This document shows positions 9,010-17,125 of a DNA stretch of 64,000 nt, piece after piece (position 1 is the first letter of the stretch; each line of letters begins with the position of its first letter). Under the pieces are notes generated by a model that was given only the letters and a program-made list of their open reading frames with translations, searched no databases and was not told the DNA's origin. Both the position numbers and the translations under genes were made by a program. This DNA comes from an uncultured Alphaproteobacteria bacterium (GTDB lineage Bacteria; Pseudomonadota; Alphaproteobacteria; Caulobacterales; Aquidulcibacteraceae). The DNA lies in NCBI GenBank assembly GCA_902826335.1, contig CADEEL010000016.1, positions 3,244 through 67,243 of the forward strand, in the 5' to 3' direction.

Positions 9010-9629
9010 CAGGCCAACACTTCGATGAGGGGCACGGAAATGACTCGGCCGGCGCCAAACGCATCGAGGGTGATGTCGAGCCGGTCTGTGTCGAATCGCA
9101 CCGGTGTATCGAAGCGAAATCCGGCGCTGACTTGGGCGCCAGGCGGGGGCGGCGATGCAAGTGTGACAAGGCCATTCGCCGTATTCACGCTAAAGGCCGC
9201 TCCGCCAAGCGTGGCGCCGGCCACCGCGATCGTTACGCTGTCTCCAACCGGCTTCGTGATTGGGCGTGACGCGTCGCCATAAACTTTTCGCAACTGGAAC
9301 TGGGTAAGAACCCCATCGCCGACGCCGATATTTTGATCAAGCGCGCCTGGCGAGCCGCTTGGGGGGCAGGACTTCCAATCCACGAAATCACGAAACAGAA
9401 AGCCGCGTAGGCGACCTCTGCGCGCTTCAAAAAAAGCAGCAAGCTCGTGCAGGTCATCGAGCGTCCGCACCGCGCCGCCGACATCGAAGCGCCGGCGCCC
9501 CTGCGCCCACGGCGTGTTGCGCGCTTCACGCCCAGAGCCAAGCGTCACGATATCCGTGCGCCGCTCAGGCCCGCCGCTGGCGCCAAAAGCCAAGGCCAGC
9601 GGAAACAACACTTCGTCAAAGCCGCTCAC
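9009..9629 (-). CDS. GTA distal tail protein, DUF2460 family (gp12)
   Basis: 206 residues. The start is a GTG at 9629, giving VSGFDEVLFPLALAFG, the usual DUF2460 N-terminus. The GTG overlaps the tape-measure stop by 4 bp (GTGA), which supports it over the longer frame. Recognisable DUF2460 signatures are the RRFDVG and FEARRGRLRGFLFRD segments, and WKSCPPS near the middle. It is a distal tail structural protein that forms the ring between tube and baseplate. Its stop shares an A with the start of DUF2163. Confidence 0.92.
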   Translation of the reverse strand: MSGFDEVLFPLALAFGASGGPERRTDIVTLGSGREARNTPWAQGRRRFDVGGAVRTLDDLHELAAFFEARRGRLRGFLFRDFVDWKSCPPSGSPGALDQNIGVGDGVLTQFQLRKVYGDASRPITKPVGDSVTIAVAGATLGGAAFSVNTANGLVTLASPPPPGAQVSAGFRFDTPVRFDTDRLDITLDAFGAGRVISVPLIEVLA

Positions 9630-10165
9630 AGATTCCGTCTCCCGTAAGCCACGGCGCGCGCGATCTGAGCCGCGATTTGACCCTGGTGGCGCATGATGGC
9701 GTGGCCGTCGTCGCCGCCGCTCAGGTGAAAGTGCACAGACACCGGCCCTTGAGGCGGCGCGCTCACAGCGCCCGTGCTCGCCGGCGTGAACCATTCCGGT
9801 CCGCGCTCGCCCACCAAATACGCCCCGCCCCGCGTCACCGAACCCCCGGCCGCGCGCGCGCCCAGAAATGGAAGCCCGCCCAGCGATCCGCCAATGCTCG
9901 GCAACAAGCGCGCCAAAGCCACACGCGCCAGTTCTTCGAGAATGATTTTCGCAAGGCGCTTCATGGAGCTTTCGCCGTCGCCGGCCGCGGCGCCCAAGCT
10001 TGATGCGATCCGCCGCCCGGCGCGGGCGAATGCATCCGAAATATCATCAGCGGCGGCGCGCGCCGGCCCGCGCGCGAAGGCCGCAAGCGCGGCTTCGGCC
10101 TCAGCCAACTCAACCGTCAGGCCGCCGATACCGGCGCTAACGTCAACAGACTCTGTCGTCATCAC
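9626..10165 (-). CDS. GTA tail tape measure protein (gp11), short
   Basis: 179 residues, Ala-rich and helical, with a C-terminal segment GGSVTRGGAYLVGERGPEW typical of the tape-measure tail end. The tape measure sets tail length. It is shorter than the roughly 220 residues known for RcGTA gp11, which predicts a short tail (inference). It overlaps the chaperone gene upstream (10162-10165) and the DUF2460 start downstream, each by 4 bp. Confidence 0.87.
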   Translation of the reverse strand: MMTTESVDVSAGIGGLTVELAEAEAALAAFARGPARAAADDISDAFARAGRRIASSLGAAAGDGESSMKRLAKIILEELARVALARLLPSIGGSLGGLPFLGARAAGGSVTRGGAYLVGERGPEWFTPASTGAVSAPPQGPVSVHFHLSGGDDGHAIMRHQGQIAAQIARAVAYGRRNL

Positions 10166-10344
10166 ACATCATCCGGAAACCGCGTCATCAGCCCAAGAAG
10201 GTCATCCCGCGCGAGACGCTGCGGAGAAGCGCCCAATGCAAAACGCCACTCCCGAACTGACAGGCCCCAAAATTCGCGCGGCGTTACGCCCATTCTCAGC
10301 GCCTCACGCAGCCAATCGCGCCACAGCGCGCGCGCCTCACTCAT
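10162..10344 (-). CDS. GTA tail assembly chaperone (gp10.1)
   Basis: A 60-residue helical protein with the family signature WLREALRMGVTPREFWGLS followed by a Trp/Arg segment. It matches the small phage tail assembly chaperone family found between gp10 and the tape measure in GTA clusters. It probably keeps the tape measure soluble until the tube polymerises. Both ends overlap neighbours (8 bp with gp10, 4 bp with the tape measure). Confidence 0.88.
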   Translation of the reverse strand: MSEARALWRDWLREALRMGVTPREFWGLSVREWRFALGASPQRLARDDLLGLMTRFPDDV

Positions 10345-10639
10345 CGCCCAACGCCAGCCGGAACGCCTCGGCGACAGCGCGCACCGCGGCTCGCGGATCT
10401 ATGTCAGCCGCGGCAAGCGCCGCGCTGCTCACGCCCGCGCCTCCGCCCTTGGTGAGCGCGCTGAGCACGGTGATGAGATCGGACGCCGTCAGCGCCGCGA
10501 GGCGCTCACCAAGCTCGCTAAATCCATTGACATCGAACGCGCCTTCCAATTCGGCGAGGGCGCCAAGCGTCAGGCAGAGGAGGTGCGGTCGCCCGTCAAT
10601 CTCAAGCGTGGTTTCTCCACGCGCGGTGTTCGCCGGCAT
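10337..10639 (-). CDS. GTA gp10-family tail protein
   Basis: 100 residues matching the GTA-specific gp10 family. It opens with NTARGETTLEIDG and continues with LCLTLGALAELEGAFD, then the helical segment LITVLSALTKGGG. This family sits between the major tail protein and the chaperone, and equals the gpG-like position in siphophages. It starts 1 bp after the major tail protein ends and overlaps the next gene by 8 bp. Its precise role, tube assembly or chaperoning, is known only by analogy. Confidence 0.87.
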   Translation of the reverse strand: MPANTARGETTLEIDGRPHLLCLTLGALAELEGAFDVNGFSELGERLAALTASDLITVLSALTKGGGAGVSSAALAAADIDPRAAVRAVAEAFRLALGDE

Positions 10640-10640
10640 A

Positions 10641-11057
10641 TCAAAGGACCGAGAACGACAGCGCGCCCGCCGACGCCAAGGTTATCGCGAAGGCGGCCTC
10701 GCCATCATGATCGCCTGAATAATCGAGGGCTTCGATGATGAAGGGGCCGTCCAAAGTTCCAAAATCTGGAATAACGAGGCGCCAATCGCGCGCGGCCTGA
10801 GAAAAGAATGCTTCGCGCATTAAGGCGTCTGAATTCGCGTCCTTGAACACGCCCGCGCCGCTGACGGTCGCGGACTTGACGCCAGCGCCAGCGATCAGCT
10901 CCCGCCAAGCGTCGGCGCTCTCGGCGCTGGTGCCATCGACCGCGCGCGCATTCAGTGAAATGGTCTTCGCGCGAATGCCGGCGATTGTGACGAACGCCTG
11001 AGGCGAGCCCCCATCGCCAATTTTGATTAGTACGTCTCGGCCCTTTTGACCTGCCAT
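10641..11057 (-). CDS. GTA major tail protein (gp9)
   Basis: 138 residues of the phage major tail protein TP901-1-like family. It begins MAGQKGRDVLIKIGDGG and contains the conserved centre SADAWRELIAGAGVKS and a C-terminal GPFIIEALDYSGDHDGEAAF. It polymerises into the tail tube. It lies 10 bp after DUF3168 and 1 bp before gp10. The length is normal. Confidence 0.92.
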   Translation of the reverse strand: MAGQKGRDVLIKIGDGGSPQAFVTIAGIRAKTISLNARAVDGTSAESADAWRELIAGAGVKSATVSGAGVFKDANSDALMREAFFSQAARDWRLVIPDFGTLDGPFIIEALDYSGDHDGEAAFAITLASAGALSFSVL

Positions 11058-11067
11058 ATCTCTTACC

Positions 11068-11484
11068 TCATATTGCTAGTTCAGTTACGGCGCGTAGACG
11101 CAACACGCCTTGCGTGGTGCGCCCGTCGGCAAGCCGAAACGCATCCGAAAACGTCGCGTAAAGCAGCGTCAGGCGGCGATCCTGCACTGTCAGAGATTTG
11201 TTGTGTAGCGCGCCGCGTAGTGCGCCGATGATGTCAAGCGCCTCCGCCCGCCCGCCATAGCGTGACCAGACGTGCAGCGTCACAACGTGATCGAGCGCGC
11301 TAGCGTCAGCTGAATCCGCGGAGCGCGTTTCCATTCGCCCGAGCGTCGCATATGGAAAAATCACATCGGGGGGCGGCTCATCATAGAACCGGGCGGTCGC
11401 GCCCAGTACGGCCTGAACCGCCAAGTCGGAGCGCACCGCGTCGAAGATCGCCGCCGCGATGGCGCGCTCGGGGGCGGCGCTCAT
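11068..11484 (-). CDS. GTA tail terminator, DUF3168 family (gp8)
   Basis: 138 residues, DUF3168. Signatures include VQAVLGATARFYDEPP, FPYATLGRMETRS and VVTLHVWSRYGG. This family caps the head-proximal end of the tail tube. Its start overlaps the head-closure stop by 4 bp (11481-11484). Confidence 0.92.
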   Translation of the reverse strand: MSAAPERAIAAAIFDAVRSDLAVQAVLGATARFYDEPPPDVIFPYATLGRMETRSADSADASALDHVVTLHVWSRYGGRAEALDIIGALRGALHNKSLTVQDRRLTLLYATFSDAFRLADGRTTQGVLRLRAVTELAI

Positions 11485-11801
11485 TGAGTCTCCTCCTCGC
11501 AGTCCAGCGCCATGCGGCCATCGCTCAGTTCAGCTACGGCCGTGATCAAGAGAGAGCGCGTGCGCCACAAAACGCGCCACCCCGCACGTGCGCCGCTCGG
11601 CGCCCTGATCGTGACCCGATAAGCATTGGCCGATACGCGGTCGTCAAAGTCCGCGCGCGCGCTGGCGCCGACAGGCGCGACGTCCGCCCACACGGTCTCC
11701 GCAGTGACATAAGTCGTCACGCCGCCGCCCATATCGTCGGCGACGATCTGCGGCTGCGCCAGCGCAATGCGTGCGCGCAGCCGTCCAATTGCGTCGCTCA
11801 C
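11481..11801 (-). CDS. GTA head closure / head-tail adaptor protein (gp7)
   Basis: 106 residues, phage head-tail joining family. Signatures are IGRLRARIALAQPQ near the N-terminus, then TVWADVAPVGASARADFD and YRVTIRAPSG. It would close the head after DNA packaging. It overlaps gp6 by 4 bp upstream and DUF3168 by 4 bp downstream. Confidence 0.9.
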   Translation of the reverse strand: MSDAIGRLRARIALAQPQIVADDMGGGVTTYVTAETVWADVAPVGASARADFDDRVSANAYRVTIRAPSGARAGWRVLWRTRSLLITAVAELSDGRMALDCEEETQ

Positions 11802-12358
11802 AGCCGCACCGGCGCATGCGGGCGCATCAGTGCGTGCGCGGTTGTCGGAAGCGGCGCATCGCCGCCGCGCGCCTCATAGAGCGTGGCGACAACCTGCAGC
11901 ACCGCGATGCGTAAACCGACTGGAAGCGTCTCCGGCGTCGCCGCCAGGCCTGCGTCATAGTCAATTTCAACACCGCCGGCCGCCCTCATTGTCGCCGGCA
12001 ACCCGGATTCAAAGATGAGACGGGGCCGATCGCGGGCGCCATCAAGCCGATACCGCGCCGGATCGATGACGCTCTCGGATCCGTTCGCGGCGATCAACCG
12101 CACCACCGCTACGTTGGAGACAGGGCCGACGCCAAGCACGGCCCCGCCCACCGCATCACGCCGCCAGATATCGAGACGCTCCCGCACACGTCTTTGAATG
12201 AGAGCCCGCCCACACGCATGCTCCACGGCTTCGCGGGCGGCGCCGATGATCGTCGAGATGAGCGAGTCCTCCGCGGTGTGGTCGACGCGCAGGAATAGCT
12301 TCGCCTCCGCGAGCGAGACCGGCTCGCTCGCGGGCGGCGTGATGATGCTTATGGACAT
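11798..12358 (-). CDS. GTA head-tail connector (gp6)
   Basis: 186 residues, phiE125 gp8-like connector family. It begins MSISIITPPASEPVSLAEA, followed by the canonical helical segment EDSLISTIIGAAREAVEHACG and the strand RVRERLDIWRRD. It binds below the portal as the adaptor ring. An 88-bp spacer separates it from the capsid gene; the rest of the downstream cluster is almost gapless. Confidence 0.92.
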   Translation of the reverse strand: MSISIITPPASEPVSLAEAKLFLRVDHTAEDSLISTIIGAAREAVEHACGRALIQRRVRERLDIWRRDAVGGAVLGVGPVSNVAVVRLIAANGSESVIDPARYRLDGARDRPRLIFESGLPATMRAAGGVEIDYDAGLAATPETLPVGLRIAVLQVVATLYEARGGDAPLPTTAHALMRPHAPVRL

Positions 12359-12446
12359 AAGAGACTCGGATCAGAGGTATCGCAAGGGTGCGCGTAGTTG
12401 TGATGGCGGGCGGAGGAGGCGCGGAGCTACCTCCTCCGCCGCGCGC

Positions 12447-13652
12447 TCACGATGCGGCGAACTTCATCACCTTCACGGCGTCGAAGTTCTGGACGCCGCC
12501 GCCGACGCGCTTCGTCACATAAAAGAGCACGTAGGGCTTCGCGGAGTATGGATCGCGCAGAACGCGCACGCCCGCCCGATCCACGATGAGGTAGAAGCGC
12601 GCGAAATCTCCGAACGCAATCGCATGCGCATTCGCGGCAATGTCCGGCATGTCCTCGAGTTCCGTGATCGGATAGCCAAGGATCGTTGCGCCGACGCCGG
12701 AATCCGATGGCTGCCAGATGTAACGTCCATCGGCGTCCTTCAACTTGCGAACGGCGGACACGCTCTTGCGGTTCATGGCGAAGCGCGCATTTTGCCGATA
12801 TTGGGCCTTGGGCGCGTACACCAGATCGATAAGGCGATCCACGGGATCGGTTGTCGCGAACGCGCCCGCCGCGCCTGAGGCCACATAACCAACCTCGCCC
12901 CACACTTGGCCGGCATTCGCCGTGATCGGGTATGCCAAGAACCCTTTTGGCTTATTTACGCCATCGCCGGACACAAACGCCGCGCGCTCCTGGCCGGCGA
13001 ACGCCTCCTCCACCTCGTCAGCGATCCATTCCTCCAGATTGACGAAGGAATCGTCGAGGAGAGACTGCGTGGCGGCGAGGTTTGCGTAGAGTTCGGCGGT
13101 CGGGAACTCAAGGAGCGAGAGCGTAGGCGTATCCGTTTGCGTGCGCGCGCCCGTCTCGCTGATCCAGCCGGTTCCAGCCGCCGTGATCGAGATCGGCTTC
13201 TTGAACACGTTGGCGCCGGTGGTGCGCACGGTGGCGATCTCCCGCATGGGAGAGACCTGCGCCAGCCGGCTTTCAATCAACCGGTCCAATTCAGGCGGCG
13301 CAACATAGCCGCCATCGGGACCGCTGCCGACAGACAGCGCTTTCGCTTCAAAACGGGCCAAGGCGGCTTCATCGCCCCTGCGCAGATACGCGCTCCAGGC
13401 GGACTTTTGTTCGGAAAAAATCGGATCGGCCGCCAAAGCAGGGCGGCGGCCCTGCATCGCCAACTTCTCGATGACGCCCTTCTGCTCGTTCAGCGCCCGA
13501 TCGATGCGATCGATCTTCTCCTCGAGCACAACATCCGCGCGGCCGCCTTCGATGGCCGCGAGCCGGGCGTCATTCGCTTCCTTGTAACCCTCGAAGGCGC
13601 GCATGAGCGCATCCGTTTCCTGCCGGGGCGCGGCCTTGGTTTCTTTTCTCAC
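12447..13652 (-). CDS. GTA major capsid protein, HK97 fold (gp5)
   Basis: 401 residues, HK97-type major capsid. The N-terminal 60-70 residues form a coiled-coil delta/scaffold region (EKIDRIDRALNEQKG), probably removed by the prohead protease. The core has the usual LDRLIESRLAQVSPMREI and later YAPKAQYRQNARFAMN. The start is set at a GTG (13652), because AAAGGAG lies at the right spacing 5 bases upstream; the longer frame would run into the protease gene. This strong ribosome site fits the most abundant particle protein. Confidence 0.95.
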   Translation of the reverse strand: MRKETKAAPRQETDALMRAFEGYKEANDARLAAIEGGRADVVLEEKIDRIDRALNEQKGVIEKLAMQGRRPALAADPIFSEQKSAWSAYLRRGDEAALARFEAKALSVGSGPDGGYVAPPELDRLIESRLAQVSPMREIATVRTTGANVFKKPISITAAGTGWISETGARTQTDTPTLSLLEFPTAELYANLAATQSLLDDSFVNLEEWIADEVEEAFAGQERAAFVSGDGVNKPKGFLAYPITANAGQVWGEVGYVASGAAGAFATTDPVDRLIDLVYAPKAQYRQNARFAMNRKSVSAVRKLKDADGRYIWQPSDSGVGATILGYPITELEDMPDIAANAHAIAFGDFARFYLIVDRAGVRVLRDPYSAKPYVLFYVTKRVGGGVQNFDAVKVMKFAAS

Positions 13653-13664
13653 AATGTCTCCTTT
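13653..13664 (-). promoter_or_regulatory. Strong ribosome binding site of the capsid gene
   Basis: On the minus strand, AAAGGAGACATT precedes the GTG at 13652. It is among the best Shine-Dalgarno matches in the window. It decides the capsid start against the upstream alternative at 13688. Confidence 0.75.
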
Positions 13665-13665
13665 C

Positions 13666-14094
13666 TTAGGCGGCGCGCGCCAACGCACGCGCCAGGTTCA
13701 GCCGCGCCAGCGGCTGCATCGGCTGCTCAACGATGGATATTTCGAGCAGATCGATTTCAATCAGCAGACGGCCCCCGCCGGCGCGCCCCTCCGCCACGCG
13801 CGTGATAAAGCCGATCGACAGGCCGTCGCCGCCCCGCTCGATCAACCGCCGCGCTTGAGCCGCGCCGGGCAGGCCTGGATCAATCTCTCCGCGAACATAG
13901 AGGCCGCGCTTGTCCTCTCGTGTTTCAGTCCAGCGACCCGCGTGAAGGCGGGGCTCGTGGTGAACAAACATCGGCACGTCGCCGCGTGACCGAATGAGGC
14001 TATCGCGAAAGGCGCCCGCCTTGATCACATCGCAGGCGAGATCCGCCGCGCCGAACAGCGCGGCATATCCTTCAATCTCGATCTTGGAGTTCAT
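13666..14094 (-). CDS. GTA prohead protease, HK97 family (gp4)
   Basis: 142 residues of HK97 gp4-type serine protease (S78). The N-terminal segment IEGYAALFGAADL is typical, the catalytic His lies in MFVHHEP, and the catalytic Ser in DGLSIGFI. It matures capsids by cleaving the N-terminal delta domain. It ends 13 bp before the capsid GTG. Confidence 0.93.
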   Translation of the reverse strand: MNSKIEIEGYAALFGAADLACDVIKAGAFRDSLIRSRGDVPMFVHHEPRLHAGRWTETREDKRGLYVRGEIDPGLPGAAQARRLIERGGDGLSIGFITRVAEGRAGGGRLLIEIDLLEISIVEQPMQPLARLNLARALARAA

Positions 14095-14100
14095 GGCCGC

Positions 14101-14325
14101 TTAGTTGTTGTCCAGGCGCCGTTCAATGCGCGCGAGCGCCTGGCGAGTCTGCGCCATTTGCTCATCGAGGCGCGCGAGGCGAACCGATATATCTTGCGTG
14201 TCCTGAATGCCGCGCTCGGCCGCATCGAGGCGCGCCGAGGCGCGCCCGGCCCACATGAAAGCGCCGGCGGCCTGCAACGCCACTGCCAGGATCAGCGCGT
14301 ACGTAACGCGTGCATCGATCTTCAT
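14101..14325 (-). CDS. Small GTA membrane/coiled-coil protein (gp3.5 position)
   Basis: 74 residues. An N-terminal hydrophobic helix (about 8-27) is followed by a heptad-like coiled coil (SVRLARLDEQMAQTRQALAR). It has no recognised family. GTA clusters often carry a small ORF of this type between portal and protease. It overlaps the portal stop by 4 bp, so it is a real coupled gene. Its role is unknown. Confidence 0.75.
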   Translation of the reverse strand: MKIDARVTYALILAVALQAAGAFMWAGRASARLDAAERGIQDTQDISVRLARLDEQMAQTRQALARIERRLDNN

Positions 14326-15464
14326 GGCGCCAGCCCGGCGATTTCACGCTTCTCATCACGACTGAGAAAGTCCGCGCTCGAAACGCGAGCCCACAAGGCC
14401 TCGCGCTCCGCCGCCAATGCAGGCGCGGAATCCTGGTCGATGGCGACACGCGCCAGGCCTGAATTGCTCCACCGGTCTCCCAACCAGACCTCGAGCGCGC
14501 GCGCCGTCTTGAATGCGAGCGGCAGCGCCGTCTGGCGCCAAAAGGCCAAATTGGCTTCGCGATAATTCGAGTATGTGTTGTCCCCGGGAATGCCCAACAG
14601 CATCGGCGGCACGCCAAACGCCAGTGCGATTTCACGCGCGGCCGCATGGCGCGCCTCGATGAAATCCATGTCCGCCGGCGACAAACTCATTGGCTTCCAG
14701 TCAAGCCCGCCTTCCAACAAGAGGGGCCGGCCCGCATTGGCGGCGCCGACATGGGCTTCCTCCAACTCGCTCTTCAAGCGCCTGAACTGTTCCTCGCTCA
14801 TGCGATCGGCGCCGCCGGCGCCGGTGAATACAAGCGCACCGGAAGGCCGCGCCGCATTATCGATCAACGCCTTGTTCCAGGCGCCGCCGGCATTGTGAAT
14901 ATCGATGGCGTACGCAGCCGCTTCCATGGGCGATAGCCCCACCCAATCATCCGCCGGGTGAAAGAGTTTCAAGTGCAGGATCGGCGCCTGCTCGCTAATT
15001 GGATCCCTCTCGAACCGACGCACGGACCCGCCGACGCGGTGTTCCCCGCCGATCGGCCACCCGCCCGGCCCCGGCAAGACGCGCATGCGATCCGGCCGCA
15101 AAGCGTAGAGTTCGCGCGGCGCTTCGCCATCGAGCCCCGCGGCCTCGAGGAACGCATTGCCTGACACCTGCAAGTGTCCAAAGAACGCTTCGAACAACTC
15201 AACGCCAGTTTGTTCCGGATTGGGGCGCGCGAGCAGGGCCGCCAAGGGGTGATCCGACGGCGCGACCTTTATGGGCGCGCTGGCGGCGGCTTCTGCGATG
15301 GGCCGTACGCAGCGATATGCAACCGCGTTTCGCGCATAGCCTTCGCGCGCGAAGGCCGCGGGATCGCGCATCGCCCAGCGCGGCTCGCCGAGCGCGTGCC
15401 AGGCCAGGATTTTTCTTTCCGGCGCGCGCGGACGCGCCAGGTTTTGCAGCCAGTCAAGCATCAA
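14322..15464 (-). CDS. GTA portal protein (gp3)
   Basis: 380 residues, HK97-type portal. Recognised segments are RNAVAYRCVRPIAEAAAS near residue 45-65, the PADDWVGLSPMEAAAYA region, and the C-terminal AREIALAFGVPPMLLGIPG. It forms the dodecameric DNA entry and exit channel. It lies 11 bp after the terminase gene and overlaps the small TM gene. Confidence 0.95.
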   Translation of the reverse strand: MMLDWLQNLARPRAPERKILAWHALGEPRWAMRDPAAFAREGYARNAVAYRCVRPIAEAAASAPIKVAPSDHPLAALLARPNPEQTGVELFEAFFGHLQVSGNAFLEAAGLDGEAPRELYALRPDRMRVLPGPGGWPIGGEHRVGGSVRRFERDPISEQAPILHLKLFHPADDWVGLSPMEAAAYAIDIHNAGGAWNKALIDNAARPSGALVFTGAGGADRMSEEQFRRLKSELEEAHVGAANAGRPLLLEGGLDWKPMSLSPADMDFIEARHAAAREIALAFGVPPMLLGIPGDNTYSNYREANLAFWRQTALPLAFKTARALEVWLGDRWSNSGLARVAIDQDSAPALAAEREALWARVSSADFLSRDEKREIAGLAP

Positions 15465-15475
15465 TCATTCCCTGG

Positions 15476-16777
15476 TCACAGCGTTCGCAGGCGCGGTCGT
15501 GCGTCGGCGATCAACAAATCCCACAGAGCCCACACAAGCGCATCGAGCCTGTCTGGGCTCTTCGAATAGCCATCGGCGCCAAACGCGCACATTTCATCTT
15601 CCAACGCCGGGAACGGCGCGGCGTGCGTGACGAGGCCGCGCGCGTAGCAAGACGCAATCGGCTCGGCGCGCGCATATTTGCCCCGGCTCGCGTGAACCAG
15701 ACGAATTGCGATGTCCGGCGCGGCGATGCGCAAAACACTGCGCACCAGCTCACCGCCATTATTGCCCTCTGCCACAATCGCGTCGGCGTTCAATGCGCGC
15801 GCCAGCCCCGCCGCGCGCTCGGCCCAAGCGTGAGGGCCGAGCCCCTGAACACTCGCGTCAGCGAGCACGACGGCGCGGCGCGCCGGATGCGCGCCATAGC
15901 CGCCAGCCGCGATAATCCCGCACGCCGCCGCGCCCGCGCCGATGCTTACGGGCGGATCGACCGCGACGACAATGCGATCAAATTCCACGGCCGGCGCGCG
16001 CCGGGACGCCTCGATCAGAGCGCGGCTCCACAATGGCCCATCCTGATCCTCTATGTATTCGCCAAGCACTTCCTGGCGCTCATCCACGGTTCCAGCAAAG
16101 CGCGCGCGCAGGTCCGCGACAAAGCCAGGCGCCAGGTTCGCGCTGTTATCGAACGTCGTCGCGCGCGTGATCACCACGCCCGCGCCCTCCCGCAATCTCC
16201 TCAAAGCCTCCAGTGGGCGCGGCGTCGTCGTCACCACCAGGCGCGGGCGTTCACCCAATCGCAAGGCGAGCATCAAATTATCCAAGGTCGCTTTTGGCTT
16301 GGCCCAGTATGCGAACTCATCGGCCCAGGCCGCGTCAAATTGCGGCCCACGTAAACTCCACGGATCCTCCGCCGAGAAGAAGTGCGCCTCGGCGCCGTTC
16401 GGCCACACCAATCTGCGGCGGCTGACCTCAAAGCGCGGCGGTTCATCCTCATCGGCCAGAAGACCCGATGGCCCCGCAATCATGATCTCGCGCGCGTCAT
16501 GCAGCGTCGGCGCGATCAGCGCGACGCGGCGCGCCGCGCCGGTGCGCACTTGCGCTTTCACCCATTCCGCGCCCGCGCGCGTTTTCCCAGACCCACGCCC
16601 GCCGAGAAACAGCCACGTGCACCAGTGCGCGCCGCGCGGCGGCGTTTGCCCCTTGCCCGCCCATTGCGTCCAATCCGATCTGAACGGCCCGATTGTCCAA
16701 TCGTCCAACTCGTTCAAGAACCGCTCACGCGCGGTCGCGCTCAACGCGACGATGGAAGCGCCTTTGGTGTCCATCAT
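15476..16777 (-). CDS. GTA terminase large subunit (gp2)
   Basis: 433 residues from the ATG at 16777 (a longer frame opens at 16858, and no clear ribosome site decides). The Walker A motif is FLGGRGSGKTRAG at about 57-69, the Walker B region is AAWADEFAYW, and the nuclease domain has the Asp residues in VVAVDPP and RLDALVWALWDL. It is the packaging motor that fills heads with host DNA. It is the first gene of the cluster; the expected small terminase gp1 is absent immediately upstream. Confidence 0.95.
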   Translation of the reverse strand: MMDTKGASIVALSATARERFLNELDDWTIGPFRSDWTQWAGKGQTPPRGAHWCTWLFLGGRGSGKTRAGAEWVKAQVRTGAARRVALIAPTLHDAREIMIAGPSGLLADEDEPPRFEVSRRRLVWPNGAEAHFFSAEDPWSLRGPQFDAAWADEFAYWAKPKATLDNLMLALRLGERPRLVVTTTPRPLEALRRLREGAGVVITRATTFDNSANLAPGFVADLRARFAGTVDERQEVLGEYIEDQDGPLWSRALIEASRRAPAVEFDRIVVAVDPPVSIGAGAAACGIIAAGGYGAHPARRAVVLADASVQGLGPHAWAERAAGLARALNADAIVAEGNNGGELVRSVLRIAAPDIAIRLVHASRGKYARAEPIASCYARGLVTHAAPFPALEDEMCAFGADGYSKSPDRLDALVWALWDLLIADARPRLRTL

Positions 16778-17125
16778 GCGCGCGTTCGCCAACCACCGCC
16801 TGTGCGCTGTGCGCGGCCCAACCAGCGTCAAGGCTGGCCAAACCGCCAGGCGGGCCATCCGCTCGCGCTATTGTCCTGCCGGCGCCTCCGTCCGCCTGAT
16901 TGGCCCACTTCTTCGACCGTGCCTGATCCTAGCCGCGCGGCCGTACGCGTCGGATAAGTTTTTCGGATTTTTTCTTCGAGCCTTGTATTTCATGGCTCGC
17001 GCGCGCGGAGGCTGTGGGATAGACGATCGCCAATCCCCCGTTTGTGACTGCTCGCCGCCGCCCAAGCGGCCTGAATTCAGCCACAGGAGGGAGCCACATG
17101 CGGCGATGATAACGGAGGCGCCTCC
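16778..17125 (+). other. 348-bp divergent intergenic region between GTA operon and PBP gene
   Basis: This gap should hold the GTA promoter (minus strand) and the PBP promoter (plus strand). Visible features are a T-rich patch at about 16958-16977 and a 6-bp stem (CGAGCC/GGCTCG) at 16978-17000. CGGAGGC stands shortly before the PBP start. No TerS-like ORF and no convincing sigma-70 boxes were found. Longer frames here are antisense shadows. Confidence 0.5.

Larger units (their letters stand above)
3855..16777 (-). mobile_element. Gene transfer agent (RcGTA-type) structural gene cluster
   Basis: Sixteen consecutive minus-strand genes in the order terminase large subunit, portal, small TM protein, prohead protease, capsid, connector, head closure, DUF3168, major tail protein, gp10, tail chaperone, tape measure, DUF2460, DUF2163, NlpC/P60 and megatron. 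This is the RcGTA gene order (gp2 to gp15). Most junctions overlap by 1-20 bp. There is no integrase, lysogeny repressor, lysis or replication gene, and the cluster is flanked by ordinary chromosomal genes. That argues for a domesticated GTA and not an active prophage. No gp1/TerS candidate is seen upstream of the terminase. Regulators such as GafA/GafYZ are not in the window. Confidence 0.93.

Noticed and set aside
12906..13805. 299-residue plus-strand frame over the capsid gene
   Set aside because: Antisense to the capsid gene; composition of a shadow frame.
14999..16354. 451-residue open frame on the plus strand across the terminase and portal genes
   Set aside because: It is antisense to well-supported GTA genes, has Arg/Pro/Ala-rich composition typical of GC-rich shadow frames, and shows no domain.
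3855..16777. Active prophage
   Set aside because: No integrase, attachment repeats, lysis, replication or repressor genes; gene set and order equal a GTA.
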